From: Spirogloea muscicola
Lineage: Eukaryota; Streptophyta; Zygnematophyceae; Spirogloeales; Spirogloeaceae
Assembly: GCA_009602725.1 (NCBI GenBank)
Contig: WELB01000056.1
Coordinates: 100,241-132,531, forward strand
Length of the DNA stretch: 32,291 bases
Direction of reading: 5' to 3'
The notes under the pieces were generated by a model that was given only the letters and a program-made list of their open reading frames with translations, made no database searches and was not told where the DNA came from. How positions within the stretch are numbered: the stretch's first letter is position 1; each line of letters begins with the position of its first letter. The position numbers and the translations under genes were made by a program. Of this stretch, positions 21,459-32,291 are shown piece by piece.

Positions 21459-23924
21459 TCAGTATCTGTGGTCAGCCCTGTAAATGTTGAAGTTGCCAAA
21501 ATACACAGAAACTGCCACCTTTTTGGGCCCATTTTTTGATTTGGGGCATGACTTGAAGTCTGGGTTGGACGTGAGAATCGGGGAGTCAGGCTTGAGGCCA
21601 TAGTCGTTTGCGGTGGCGTTCAGAAAGTTGTCTTCAATTGCTGTTGTCTCGTTGTACAGCGCCCAAGATTGGCTATTGAGCTTGGGCACAAACTCCAGGC
21701 CCTGACACCCTAGAAAAGTTGGCAGAGAGTTCCTGGTGGCAGGTGCCACAACCGCGTACTGCATAGCATGTCATATCCAGGTCGCCGGCATCAATGATAA
21801 TTGGCAGTGTCTTGGGCATTGAACGACTCGTTAGACTCGTGTTTACACGTATGAGACATTCAGACTTGTATAATACGTACAAACACGTTCTTTGTCTTCG
21901 TTGAACGAACGACGAACATACGGTTGTTTATAATCGTCAATAACAATACACGTCAACATGCTACACAGCAAAGTGCCACAGTGCATTTGACTATCTGTAA
22001 TCTGCTTGCACAAACTCAAGAGGAAGCATGGAAAGTGTCTCCATGCAGGCCAGGATAATGAGCACTTCTATTACCTGCTGTATATTGTCGGTGGGAAGGC
22101 CGCTGCAATTGCCAGTCACATTAGTGTGAATTCACACACATTCGAAATCACACCACCGGCGGGGTACTTGGCCGTGCCTCGGGTATACCACGTAGAGCCA
22201 GGCACATGCAGGCAGTTGTTCAAGTCGACAAGCTGGCAGCTTATCCACCCAGCAGTACCCTTAGCACCGACTACTACCACGCTTGTAATGTCGTTGTGCT
22301 TGCCGTTGTTCTCCTTAATGCCATTGGTCTGGTTGACACAAACCATTCCATCAATCGTTATACCAGAGCTGGCATAGTCGACGTAGAGGCAATGCTCCCC
22401 ACCAAAGATGTAGTTGCAGGATAAATAGTTCCCTGAGACGTGTAGCAGCAGTGAATAGCACCATCTCAGCTCGCCAACTTATCAAGTATACAAATGTAGT
22501 AGGTTCGGCAACAAACGCATTTGAGGAGGTCTCCTTGTTTAAGGTGTCCAGAAGCCCATTAAAGGCTGCTCATTCCTCATAGAAGTCACTTCAAATGCAC
22601 GTACCGGGATTGTACCAGTGGGTTGCAAAATATATTCCTGCAGCGTCTGTAACCTTGTCTGCTGGACGGACGAGAATGAAGTTGTCGGTGATGTTATGAT
22701 TCAAGGAGTCGGCAACGTTGGTGATGCCAAGCCCAATCTGGACGCATGTCCAATGAAGGTTATGGCAGTAGTTGTTGGACACGGTCACACCAACTGCTGA
22801 TCCGGCAAGAAGCACTCCAATATCACCGCTGTAGATACGGTTGTTGGTGATACGAATGCTGCTGTTTGTCAGGCCATTACTGTTTCCACAGCCCGTGCCG
22901 ACACGAACGTTGATACCCGCCTTGTATGATGTGAGATTATTGTTGTCGAGTGTGATGAAGGAAGCGTCGTGCATGTCTGAGGACAGAGGATGCTTTGATC
23001 AGCTTGCTTTGCTAGATACTGGACGGCACAGCATGTCCTTGATAATGTTAGCAAAGCTGCAGCTGGAGGTCGTAGAATCTGTTTCTTGCATTCAGTGGCT
23101 GTGCTACCCTGAGCCTCCTGCTCTACAAGATTCATAGGTGACTTACCGATACGCCCATAAACTGTGCCTTGGGCGATCTGTACGTCGAATGCGCCACCAA
23201 TGAAGATAGCCGGGCAGGGCTGCTTTCCATTCTGGGACACCGTGACAGTAGCAAAAGGACAGGCAGTGTTGGAGGAGTTGGCTGTGAGCGGGATATAGAA
23301 TGAGACACCATTAAAGAGGATGTTGTGCGGCGATCCGCCACCAATGTTGAGAACTGCGAAGGAGTCGTTGGCAGCCGAGAGCGTGTAGCCTGGCGATGGC
23401 ACGGCGGACATGAACATCGTGCAGGAGAATTTGCTGTTGATAGCAAGCGTGGCGTCGAGCGTGATGTTGTTCTGGAGCACAATGACGACCGTCTGGGTGG
23501 GTGGGTACTGTGTCCGATACATAATATCGGCGACGGTGATTGCATCAATGAAGACCTGGGTTGCAGTGCATGGACCCCCTGCATCGCTCAGCACAAAAGA
23601 GAAACCATGTTTTATTTGTCTCGCTAGCTATGGGAATACGAGAAGAAGCCAAGAGATCGGTGTCACAAGCAAGGCCGCTAGATGTTGAGCAGTGACCATG
23701 CTACGATAGCCAGAATGCAGCTCACCCGAGACGCCAGGCGGCACGAGGGCTCCGCTGGTCTGACGATAGCGTCCATGGGTATCATGATGGCCTCTCTCAG
23801 ACGGCAAGGGGCCGCCGCTGTGCCGCTGTGCCCGCTGATGGACCTGGACGGCACCTGCAATCGGGTTAATCACTTGCATAACGGCGAGCACGAGCGCAGC
23901 AGCTCGCAGAGTCTGAGCAGCCAT
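21459..23924 (-). pseudogene. Secreted right-handed beta-helix protein, paralog 1 (frameshifted in exon 4)
   Basis: Paralog of the gene at 29036-31387 with the same exon plan: 23924-23726, 23578-23147, 22976-22605, 22432-22075, about 21758-21459. Begins MAAQTLRAAALVLAV, a signal peptide-like hydrophobic N-terminus. Exons 2-4 encode beta-helix rungs with Asn-rich turns, e.g. NSSIRITNNRIYSGDIGVLL and VTVSNNYCHNLHWTCVQIGL, then AGIYFATHWYNPG and SCNYIFGGEHCLYVDYASSG. In exon 4 about 67 bases present in the paralog are missing after GGVIS. The frame shifts and stops at 22116-22118, although the exon remainder (NVTGNCSGLPTDNI) and exon 5 (FVPKLNSQSW, NFNIYRADHRY) persist in other frames. Exon 5 also lacks the first part of its paralog. 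It may be a pseudogene or encode a shortened protein. Biochemical function is unknown; the fold suggests a carbohydrate-related extracellular role. Confidence 0.75.
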
Positions 23925-24057
23925 GGCTGCAGCCGGGCCCGGCCGATCGTCGCCCACAAGCTTGGCCGGGGACGAGAGCAGTAGAGTGACTGGAGGGCAG
24001 CAGCAGCACTGGATGGCAATGGAGCTGAGGAGCTGCCTGCAATGGCTGCCGCCGAGC

Positions 24058-24067
24058 TTTTAAAAGG
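24058..24067 (-). promoter_or_regulatory. TATA-like box of beta-helix paralog 1
   Basis: CTTTTAAAAG-type element about 135 bp upstream of the ATG at 23924. Its distance matches the clearer TATA box of paralog 2. Confidence 0.45.
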
Positions 24068-24400
24068 CTGCAGCCGCTGGCCTGCTGGAAGCTGCAGGCA
24101 GCTCGGCAGCTCCTGGCCGAGCAGAGGAGGAAGGGAGGGAAGGAGGCAGGGGCCCACGAGTCCGGTGCGCGTCGTGGGGTCCCGCCTGCAGTTAGTTGAG
24201 CGGCGGAGTCTCCTGCGCCCCTCTCTCCTGCCCTCCCACCTCTCCTTCCCTCCTCAGCTTTCCTCCATCATGCACCTCCGTCCCCCGAAGGTCCGCCTTC
24301 CGTTTCTTTCTCACCGTCTGGCTCTCTGCATTCGCTTTTGCAACCCATGTACTCGCCCCTCCTACCACTCATCCCTTGATTCATTTGTGCTCCTCCACAT

Positions 24401-24941
<541 letters not shown>

Positions 24942-24984
24942 GCGCGCTCTCTCTTACTGCCTCTCTCTCTCTCAGCGCATGCCC

Positions 24985-25130
24985 TCCCTCCCTCTGCATC
25001 TCCCTCTGCACCGTCTTGCACTTTGTAGTGTAGTCCTTTTTCAGCACCTTTTTCTTTGGCTTTGAACATTGTCCATTCTTTTTGGGTTGGCTTTGCCAGC
25101 CCCTCTTCTCAATGGGCGAGCACCTTCTTC
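24985..25130 (+). mobile_element. Retroelement 3' tail to the right of the (CT)n tract
   Basis: CTCCCTCTGCACCGTCTTGC, TTTGTAGTGTAGTCC, CTTTGGCTTTGAACATTGTC, hairpin GGTTGGCTTTGCCAGCC and TCAATGGGCGAGCAC. It matches 10945-11065 (+) in order, so it is a 3' tail whose coding side is interrupted by the microsatellite. Confidence 0.75.
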
Positions 25131-25460
25131 CCTCCCTCCCTCCTCTCGCTCGCTCGCCTCTCTCATTCTCGCACGCGAGCTATCCCACCGCTACCTTACC
25201 TGTGATTCGCCACAAGCTCACGTAGCGGTCTCCGTCTCCTTATTGGCCATCCACCCCCCGCCTCCCCACTTTCTGCACACGTTTTCCACTTTTGCAGCCA
25301 CCAGTTCCCCAGGACCGACTGCAGACGACGTCCCCTTCCTCCTGTCGTCCTGTAGCAGTCGCTGTCCCACAACCCCTCGTTGCCCAACTCAGCCCCCCGC
25401 TTCTGCGCACTCTGGCCCCCTCGGATCTTCAGGTCACGTATAAACCAGAGATTGTTGAGC
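25131..25460. other. Pyrimidine-rich spacer between retroelement copies
   Basis: CT- and CCC-rich sequence with no recognisable coding or repeat content. Its open frames are low-complexity. Confidence 0.4.
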
Positions 25461-25479
25461 GGAGCTCTTCCAGCGGGGG

Positions 25480-25570
25480 CGGCGGCGGCCGCCTCCGGCT
25501 TCCGACAGGGCGACGTCTTTCCGCCGGCTAGCTATTCAGACCTGCATCTCCTGACTAGAGGTTACTGAGA
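25480..25570 (+). mobile_element. Retroelement 3'-end fragment
   Basis: Encodes ASGFRQGDVFPPASYSDLHL then LTRGY and a stop at 25566-25568. It is an intact version of the fragment at 7350-7432. Confidence 0.8.
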
Positions 25571-25854
25571 TTCTCGTTGCGGGGGGCAGTGGCTACAAGT
25601 GGCCAAGCTTGCACTCCAACATTTTGAATGATTGTCGACCCTATACCCTGAACCCATGAGGCGCGCTGTAAGGAAAGTGAATGCAAGACTTCATAGAGGA
25701 TCAAATGCGCGCGGCGCACGTGTACAGGAAGGGAGGCCAAGTCGAGCCAAACCCCTGCAAGCTCCACGCAAAAGGCAAAGGATGTCCAGATTGTCGGGCT
25801 ACACAAAGCGAGGAAACAGTGGCTACGATACCAGGGGGAAAGAAGAAGTGGGGG

Positions 25855-26350
25855 CAAGGGCCGTGAAAAGCCAGCCCGAAAAGAATTGACAAAGATTTGG
25901 AGGGGCCAAAAGCAGGGCATGCGGTCGGCCTAGCGGCCCGGGGTAAAGAGCGAAAATATGCCGACCACCCGGTTGGTGACGAATTCGCGGCCCCGGCGAT
26001 CGACGTAAACGGGGCTTTCGGCAGCCGCTGGCTTGATCTGCCTGCGAGCAGCAACAGCGGCTTGTCCGTCAGGCAATTAACCGGCGGCCGGGTCGCTAGG
26101 GGCGCTGCCCGGCTTCAACGCCGTCGGTTCGTTAGCCCAGGTCTTCCGCATGCGCCTGGCGGTATCGTTCCACGATCTCCTACGAGACGCCCTGGCGGGC
26201 TTGATGCGCGACGCCGGCTACCGCGCCATTGTGGAAGTAAGCAATGTAATGCCCATCACCACGGAGGGTCGCCATCACCGTCGCACCCTGGACATATGGG
26301 TGTCAACCTGGCGGAGGCTCACGAGCCTTGGTGGATGTGGTGGTGACCGA
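25855..26350 (+). pseudogene. Permuted retroelement polyprotein fragment
   Basis: After a minus-orientation hairpin unit (25890-25855), the plus strand reads KAGHAVGLAARGKERKYADH, DVNGAFGSRWLDL, then a frame change to LPGFNAVGSLAQVFRMRLAV. It continues without a break into FHDLLRDALAGLMRDAGYRA, VMPITTEGRHHRRTLDIWV and, in another frame, ALVDVVVTEAC. In the longer copy at 12554-13373 the HDRLRDAM...LLLDVVTTDAF part comes before KAGYAV...RMRLAV, so the two segments are in swapped order. It is rearranged and frameshifted, not functional. Confidence 0.78.
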
Positions 26351-26690
26351 GGCATGCAAGAGTTCCGCTTCCACACACATTGCTGGCCACGCAGTGGGAG
26401 GTGCTGAGCAGATGAATCTCCGACATTACTCTGCCCCCGCAGCGACCACCTTCTCCCGGCCGTAATTGACACTGTCGGCTGCTTGGGTCCTCGCTTCCAT
26501 ACCCTACTGAGAACATAGCGAGTCTGGGATATACACGACGCGAGGATATGCTTCCAGCCCAGATGGGTATGCCGGCAGTCTGTCATTTCTGCGACGTCGA
26601 GTGTCAGCTTGTCTGCAGCGAGCTCAGGATCATGCGTTGCATTTGAAAGCTGGGCGAGCCTTGGCTGGTAGTGCAAGACCGTGTCAATTG
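26351..26690. other. Spacer, nothing recognised
   Basis: No convincing coding or repeat content between the permuted fragment and the next retroelement terminus. Confidence 0.4.
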
Positions 26691-26694
26691 CCGT

Positions 26695-26985
26695 CCGGTA
26701 TTCGAGCATCACTTAGCGACCTCTATGTGCTGACTCGTGGTTACTAAGCGGGTCAGTTTAGCAGCAGGTGACGTACTTTTGTCAATGTGCTTGCCTTTGT
26801 ACTTGGCCACACATGGCCTACCCATCCCTTCATACACGCGCTTGGCTTGTTCCAACGATCCCTTGCCCACGCCGTCCACACGCGAGCAGGACGTGCTCTG
26901 GCCGCTGCCTCTGGGTCTCGGCGGAGTGCCTCTTTCCCTGCCACGAGCTACTCCGACCTGATGTTGCTCACTCGAGGGTGCTGAG
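26695..26985 (+). mobile_element. Two head-to-tail retroelement 3' ends
   Basis: First a SDLYVLTRG-like terminus with the GCGGGTCAGTTTAGCAGCAG tail (subfamily of 7043-7197). It runs into GLFQRSLAHAVHTRAGRALA, AASGSRRSASFPATSYSDLM and LLTRGC plus TGA at 26982-26984. Confidence 0.78.
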
Positions 26986-27560
26986 CTTCCCTAGTGCGTT
27001 GTCGTGTTTGATAGTGTAGTCCGCGTGCAGCGGCCCGCCGCCTCGGGCAGCAGGGCGAGCAGCCCGGCTTCAATGTCACCGCGTCCCTCGCTCAAGTCTT
27101 CCGAATGCGTTTGGCCATCTCGATGCAGCGGTCCCTTGCCTTCGCGGTTCACTTGCGCGCAGGCCGAGCTTTGGCGGCGGCCTCCGGCTGCCATCAGGGC
27201 GACGTATTTCCGCCGGCTAGCTACTCAGACTTGCATCTCCTGACTAGAGGTTACTGAGGGTTCCTTGGCTGATGTCTAGTCCTAGTGCTACGCACTCCGG
27301 CTCCTTCAGACCTTGTCCATTCCTTTGGGCTGGCCTTTCCCAGCCACCAGTCAATCTGGCCGCGCTTTCTATCCTCAATGGGCGAGCACTTTCTTTTTCG
27401 GCACCTCTTTCTTTGGCTTAGGACATTGTCTTTGCGGGCTCTCTTTCTGTACGGGCGAGCACTTCTTCAGAAGCGCTTAGAAGCAGAAGAGAAGACACTT
27501 CCAGTAGAGGGTGGTGGCTGTGGGCCAGAATTGAAAACAGGCCCGCCAACATGATTCTAG
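26986..27560 (+). mobile_element. Retroelement tail, C-terminal fragment and hairpin array
   Basis: The tail of the preceding copy (TTGTCGTGTTTGATAGTGTA) joins a longer coding fragment at 27068. That fragment reads FNVTASLAQVFRMRLAISMQ, RSLAFAVHLRAGRALAAASG, then QGDVFPPASYSDLHLLTRGY and a stop at 27256-27258. Its tail has CTTGGCTGATGTCTAGTCC and a hairpin with CAATCTGGCCGCGC, then GGGCGAGCAC units to about 27460. About 64 codons are open, making it the best-preserved C-terminus in the second nest. Confidence 0.82.
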
Positions 27561-27750
27561 CAAAAATAGGAGCGCCAGCAGGAGAAATTTACGGAAAGGA
27601 GCCCTCCTTTTTCATGCTCAGTATGTAGCTGGCCCACTTTATCGATTCAAATCAAGCGGTGTCACAAGGAAGCAGCACCCATCAGAAGACATTGCAATTT
27701 GAAATGCTCCCGGCCTTTTGTGGACATTTTGTACTTTTCAAATGCATGTA

Positions 27751-28102
27751 CAGTCTACCCTGTCTAAGGTTATCCTCCATTTGCTTATATCCTATATAAC
27801 TATATCAGATTCTAGCAAACCGAGTCCGTTTGCCAGTATAAGGTTATATGCCTCTACTTCCATACAATATATTTTTCCTTAAAGTATAAGCTTATACCTA
27901 TGGATGTCTATTAACAACGCGCATTTGTTATAGACGGACCTTGCGGACGGACCGTGCGGCGGACCGTGCGACGGCGTGCGATGGGCGGACCGTGCGACTG
28001 ACCGTGCGACGGGCCGTGCGACGGACCGTGCGAAGGATCGTGCGACCTGTACCGTTATATCCTGTTATATTATACAAACCTCCCCAACAACAGGGTTGAC
28101 TG
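27751..28102. mobile_element. 352-bp TA-flanked MITE (mariner/pogo-like ends)
   Basis: Left end CAGTCTACCCTG and right end CAGGGTTGACTG form a 12-bp terminal inverted repeat with one mismatch, flanked by TA on both sides (27749-27750 and 28103-28104). TA target duplication with CAGT-type ends is typical of Tc1/mariner-superfamily elements, including pogo/Tigger MITEs. There is no transposase ORF. The interior is AT-rich except for a GC-rich satellite. Confidence 0.72.
27934..28046 (+). repeat. 12-bp satellite inside the MITE
   Basis: About nine units of a degenerate CGGACCGTGCGA repeat, some with 1-2 base changes or short deletions. It is much more GC-rich than the surrounding element. Confidence 0.88.
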
Positions 28103-28214
28103 TAGCAATGACTTCTCTGATCAGAAGGGGTTTCACATGGAATAAAGAGTGCAAAGAAGGCCTTCATTTGGAGCGATGAGGTCTGCCATGAAAGACGACA
28201 ATTCTCCGGCATGC

Positions 28215-28615
28215 AGCTCTAAGTAGCCCATGTGAAGCTGCCACGATAGATTCAGCTGTTACAGGAAAGGAAGTTGCCAAGGGGCTACTGAAAGCTCCGC
28301 TGCTATCGGAAGGTTTTGCAAGATATGTGCTTGCTACATGCTTCTTGTTGATAAGTGCTTGATTGACGATTGCAGATACAAAATATAATAATTTCGATTC
28401 ATACGCAGTTCGATTATGTCACAATGACGGCAACACGTTAATGAGAATGGCAGATGACCGCCAGTACAGCTGGGTGATATTTGACTGTATACACGAGAAT
28501 GGAGGCCAAAACTATGACCGGCCTAGAAATTGCTGGGAAAATGATGGCTGCATATATTCAATGTTGTATGGTGGATAGGTGTCCTTGCATGTCCATCTTA
28601 ATGTCAGTAAATAAA
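28215..28615 (+). CDS. Possible small gene, candidate last two exons
   Basis: An open block 28230-28311 reads EAATIDSAVTGKEVAKGLLK then APLLSE before a GT. A splice-acceptor-like TTGACGATTGCAG ends at 28374, followed by an open frame to the stop at 28576-28578. That frame ends CWENDGCIYSMLYGG and contains NDGNTLMRMADDRQYSWVIF. AATAAA lies 32 bp past the stop (28610-28615), as expected for a 3' end. I recognise no family and see no 5' exons, so the model is tentative. Confidence 0.3.
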
Positions 28616-29035
28616 TCGCCTCAGCTAGAGTTTAAATAAGCAGGTGTTATCAAGAAGGAGGTGGTAGATACTCTGAAAATGCAGCTCTTGCCTTGCCACT
28701 CGTGGAAGGCCGGCCTAATCCTTGATCGACTACAACATTCAATCTAGGTAAGAGACTGCAAGTGTATCTTCACTACATACCGGGTACTGTGATCAAGTGA
28801 CCCTCCCAAGCCGAGCCTGGCTACTGTATCCTGCTCTACTCTTGTACAAGTCGACGAATAGCAGGCGTGCCTATGTAGCGGAAAATTAGTGGAAGAAAGA
28901 CTCTTCCAGTAGAGGGCGATGGCTGTGACTAAACAGTCCAGAAATGACAATTAATTCGTGGCAATGTGCGCCAAAGGTGGAGGACGCCTCCGATGTATGT
29001 AGAGAATACAGCCTGATGACGGCATTACGCTCGGA
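28616..29035. other. Intergenic region downstream of beta-helix paralog 2
   Basis: No coding block is recognised. A short TTCCAGTAGAGGGCGATGGC (28905-28924) recurs near 10699 (TTCCAGTGAAGGGCGATGG) and 27499, so it is a decayed piece of the hairpin repeat family. Confidence 0.45.
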
Positions 29036-31387
29036 CTATGAGCTGCCTTGGTATTTGCGGCCAGGGCGGTAAATGTTGAACTCGGTGAAGTACGTTGCTG
29101 TTGCCACAGGCTGTGGCCCTGCCATGGACCTGGGGCATGACTTGAATCGCGGATTGGTCGCCAGGATAGGAGCTCCTGCTTTCAGCCCAAAGTCTCCAGC
29201 AGCAGCGTTGACAAAGTTGTCCTGCAAAGCTGTTGCCTGATTGTACTCTACCCAAGAGACGCTGTTGAGCTGGGGCACGGACACTAAGCCCTCACACTCT
29301 GTGAACATGGGCCGATGCTGGCTGGCGGCTTTCACAATCGCATACTGCACAACAGTCCAGACTTTCGTGCTCTTCAGAATGTTGCCAGAGTGCCTCTCAC
29401 ACTGAATGCTCGTGCTTGACTGAAATTACTTCGTAAATTCTACTCTTTTGCCAGCCGAATAGGAGCACGTGAGACGCATATGGCAAAGAGATTGCAGCAG
29501 CAAAACCGCGTTTCATAAGTGGCGACCGACAGTTGTACCTGGTGTATGTTGCCAGTGGGAAGGCCGCTGCAGTTGGCAGTGACGTTGGCATCGAAGGCGC
29601 CATCTCCAGGGTTGCAAGGAATGCCGTTCACTTGAGTCTGAGAACACACATTAGGGTACCAGGGGTTCTGATTGGCAATGACGCCACCAGGAGGGTACTT
29701 GGCCATGCCGCGTGCAAACCAGCCCGAGCCTGGCGCGTTGAGGCAGTTGTTCTTGAAGTTCTGGCAGCTGATCCAACCCGCGTTGTTCTTGGTATTCACA
29801 GCCAGCACACTTGTGATCGTGTTGTATTTGCCGTTGTTCTGCTTGATACCGTTGGTGGTGTTAACGCAGACAGCGCCATCGATGGTCAGCCCGGAGCTGG
29901 CGTAATCGACGTAGATGCAATGCTCGCCACCGATGACGTAATTGCAGGATAAATAATTGCCTGAGGCATGGCATGCATGCGTGTCATCTGTCAGCTCAAA
30001 TCATAAATATACATAACTGCATGCTACAGTGAAGCTGCTGGCCCAAGGATAACCGATGCACGCAAGTAGAGCCAGTTGTGTATTTATTGATGCAGGTCGG
30101 AGGGCTGAGGACAAACAGCCTGTGGCCTCGAAGTTGCAGAGGTGCAGTACACTTACCAGGGTTATACCAGTGCGTGGCAAAGTAAATGCCTGCAGCGTCG
30201 GTCACTTTGTCATTCTTGTGAACGACAATGTAATTGTTCGACACATTGTTCATTTGTGCATCCGCAACATTTCCACTACCGAGTCCAATCTGGACGCACG
30301 CCCAATGGAGGTCGTGGCAGTAGTTGTTGGACACTGTGACGCCAACAGCAGATCCAGCCACGAGCACGCCCGTGTCGCCACTGAAAATGTTATTGTTGGT
30401 CACGCGGATGTTGCTGCGTGTCAGGCCGTTGCTGTTGCCACAGCCAGTACCCACGCGCACATTGATACCAGCCTTGTACGAGGTGAGCGTCATGCTATCA
30501 ATCGTGATCCAGGAAGCGTCATGCAGGTCTGCGAGCACGATATGACAGTAGTGTGTGGTCAGTCAGAGGGCAACCTTACGCTATCGCTTTTTGCCGCCGA
30601 GTAAGCACAGATGTATATGTCTACGAAGCAAATGCAGCAACAAGAGTTTGCCACAACCGTAAGACAGTCTTGTGAGCGCTTGAGCTCACCAATCCGGCCG
30701 TACACCCTGGCTTTGGTAATCTGGACATTGAAGGCACCAGCGATGTAGATAGCGGGGCACGGCTGCGGCTTGTTTTGCGAGAGAGTGATGGCGGTGTAAG
30801 CGCATGCAGTCGTGGAGGAGTTGCCATCGATAGGTATGAAGACGGAAACACCAGTGAAAAGGATGTCATGAGCGGACCCGCTCACGCGGATGGCTGCGAA
30901 TGTGTCGCTGGCTGCTGACAGCGTGTAGCCTGGGGATGCCGCTGACTTGAAAATGGTGCAGGAGAACTTGCTGGTGATTGCAAGCGTGCTGCCAAGCACG
31001 ATGTCGTTCTGGAGTACAAGGACCACTGTCTGATTGGCGGAGTACTGGGTCCGGGAGAGAATGTCGGTGGTGCTGCTAGCATTGATGGTGACTTGGTCCA
31101 CACTACAGGGCCACCTGCATCGACTACAACGAGGAGGATCATGAGCATGCTTGCACAGATAGGCTTGCAGCCACAAAGCTTGAAAGCTGAAGTGGCTCCG
31201 AAGCTGCATGGTGCTTCTGTGACGGGACGTATGAGCTCAATTCCGAGCGAAAGAGGGCATCGTCATCCATGATCTGACCTGGGGGCCCAGACGGGACTAG
31301 CTCGCCGGTACTTGGTGTCACCAGCGAGGCAGCGGCTAGCGCCGAGGCCAGCACAAGGGCGAGTGCCGAAACTCGGACGGCGGCCAT
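29036..31387 (-). CDS. Secreted right-handed beta-helix protein, paralog 2
   Basis: Exons (-): 31387 to about 31279, 31114-30690, 30528-30157, 29960-29539, 29401-29036, about 564 residues. It starts MAAVRVSALALVLASALAAA, a signal peptide. Exons 2-4 carry beta-helix rungs: ITSKFSCTIFKSAASPGYTL, RSNIRVTNNNIFSGDTGVLV, VTVSNNYCHDLHWACVQIGL, AGIYFATHWYNPG and SCNYVIGGEHCIYVDYASSG. Many Cys residues suggest disulfides outside the cell. The ending FNIYRPGRKYQGSS follows a more globular C-terminal part. Exons 2-5 join in phase. Exon 1 ends in the wrong phase by one base at its best donor (GTCAGA); a weaker donor (GTCTGG) would fix it, so that junction is uncertain. Pectin-lyase-like fold is inferred. 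No lyase or hydrolase catalytic set could be assigned. Confidence 0.83.
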
Positions 31388-31527
31388 GTCGCAGACGAGG
31401 CGAACTCCTTGTCAGATGGTAAGCAGTCAAGGCAAGGGTTGGCGGGGTGGCTGCTGAGTCGAGATGTGTGAAGGGGGGAGAGAAAGGGAAGCTGCCGAAG
31501 CTGTGGCGTCGGGCAGCCATGGGCGGC

Positions 31528-31537
31528 CTTTATAGGC
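31528..31537 (-). promoter_or_regulatory. TATA box of beta-helix paralog 2
   Basis: CCTATAAAGG on the sense strand, about 145 bp upstream of the ATG at 31387. Its position matches the TATA-like element of paralog 1. Confidence 0.6.
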
Positions 31538-31733
31538 TCGCCCGATGGCGCTCGGCCTTCGACCCGCACCTGGCCCACCGGCAGCTTCTCGCGGAGGAAA
31601 GAGGACGAGGGGTCGTGGCTGACGAGCGGCGAGGCGGCGAGGCGAGGCTCGTGGCCCTCCTGCAGCTGGCGGCGTGGTCGCGGACGCTGCAGATCCCTCA
31701 CCTCCTGCCACTCGGCTTGCTCGATCTGAGGTA

Positions 31734-32291
<558 letters not shown>

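Noticed and set aside
22085-22150. A 37-base intron in exon 4 of paralog 1 to explain the stop
   Set aside because: Sites resemble donor, branch and acceptor, but it is very short and removal leaves the wrong phase.
23925-23957. Upstream GTG start for beta-helix paralog 1
   Set aside because: Nuclear genes use ATG; the ATG at 23924 aligns with the MAA start of paralog 2.

Overview
The window is nuclear DNA of a streptophyte (land plant or charophyte-grade alga; I cannot place it more finely). The evidence is a MAX2-type F-box/LRR gene, a DHAR-type dehydroascorbate reductase with a plastid-like leader, and a plant-type EXO1 nuclease. All have canonical GT-AG introns of roughly 100-400 bp. Coding exons are GC-rich.

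Layout: (1) 2-3976 (+): MAX2-like F-box gene, ten exons, 5' end cut off by the window edge. (2) 4710-6793 (-): DHAR, six exons, convergent with MAX2. (3) About 7.0-14.2 kb: a dense nest of 5'-truncated copies, in both orientations, of the 3' end of one non-LTR retrotransposon family. The best copy (13373-12554, -) keeps the C-terminal zinc-finger/restriction-like-endonuclease region. A repeated imperfect hairpin recurs in the non-coding tails. (4) 13.6-15.2 kb: a 37-bp minisatellite, a 28-bp repeat and sequence I cannot assign. (5) 15224-19665 (-): complete 12-exon EXO1 with all nuclease acidic residues, and an E2F-like site about 500 bp upstream. (6) 21459-23924 (-) and 29036-31387 (-): two tandem paralogs of a secreted, Cys-containing right-handed beta-helix protein with matching exon structure. 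The first has a frameshifting deletion in exon 4 and is probably a pseudogene or a truncated form; the second is nearly intact. Each has a TATA box about 135-150 bp upstream of its ATG and a roughly 0.54 kb or longer (GA)n tract (sense strand) 350-480 bp upstream. (7) 24.4-27.5 kb: a second nest of the same retroelement between the paralogs, including a permuted fragment and a 536-bp (CT)n tract that seems to have grown inside one copy. (8) 27751-28102: a 352-bp TA-flanked MITE carrying an internal 12-bp satellite. (9) 28.2-28.6 kb (+): a possible small unassigned gene.

The host genes do not form an operon or an obvious shared pathway (hormone signalling, ascorbate recycling, DNA repair, secreted wall-type protein). 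The most unusual part is the concentration of about 25 copies of the same retroelement 3' terminus in two blocks totalling about 10 kb. That pattern suggests repeated insertion into the element's own tails. All gene models come from reading splice sites and comparing with remembered family sequences; no database search was run.
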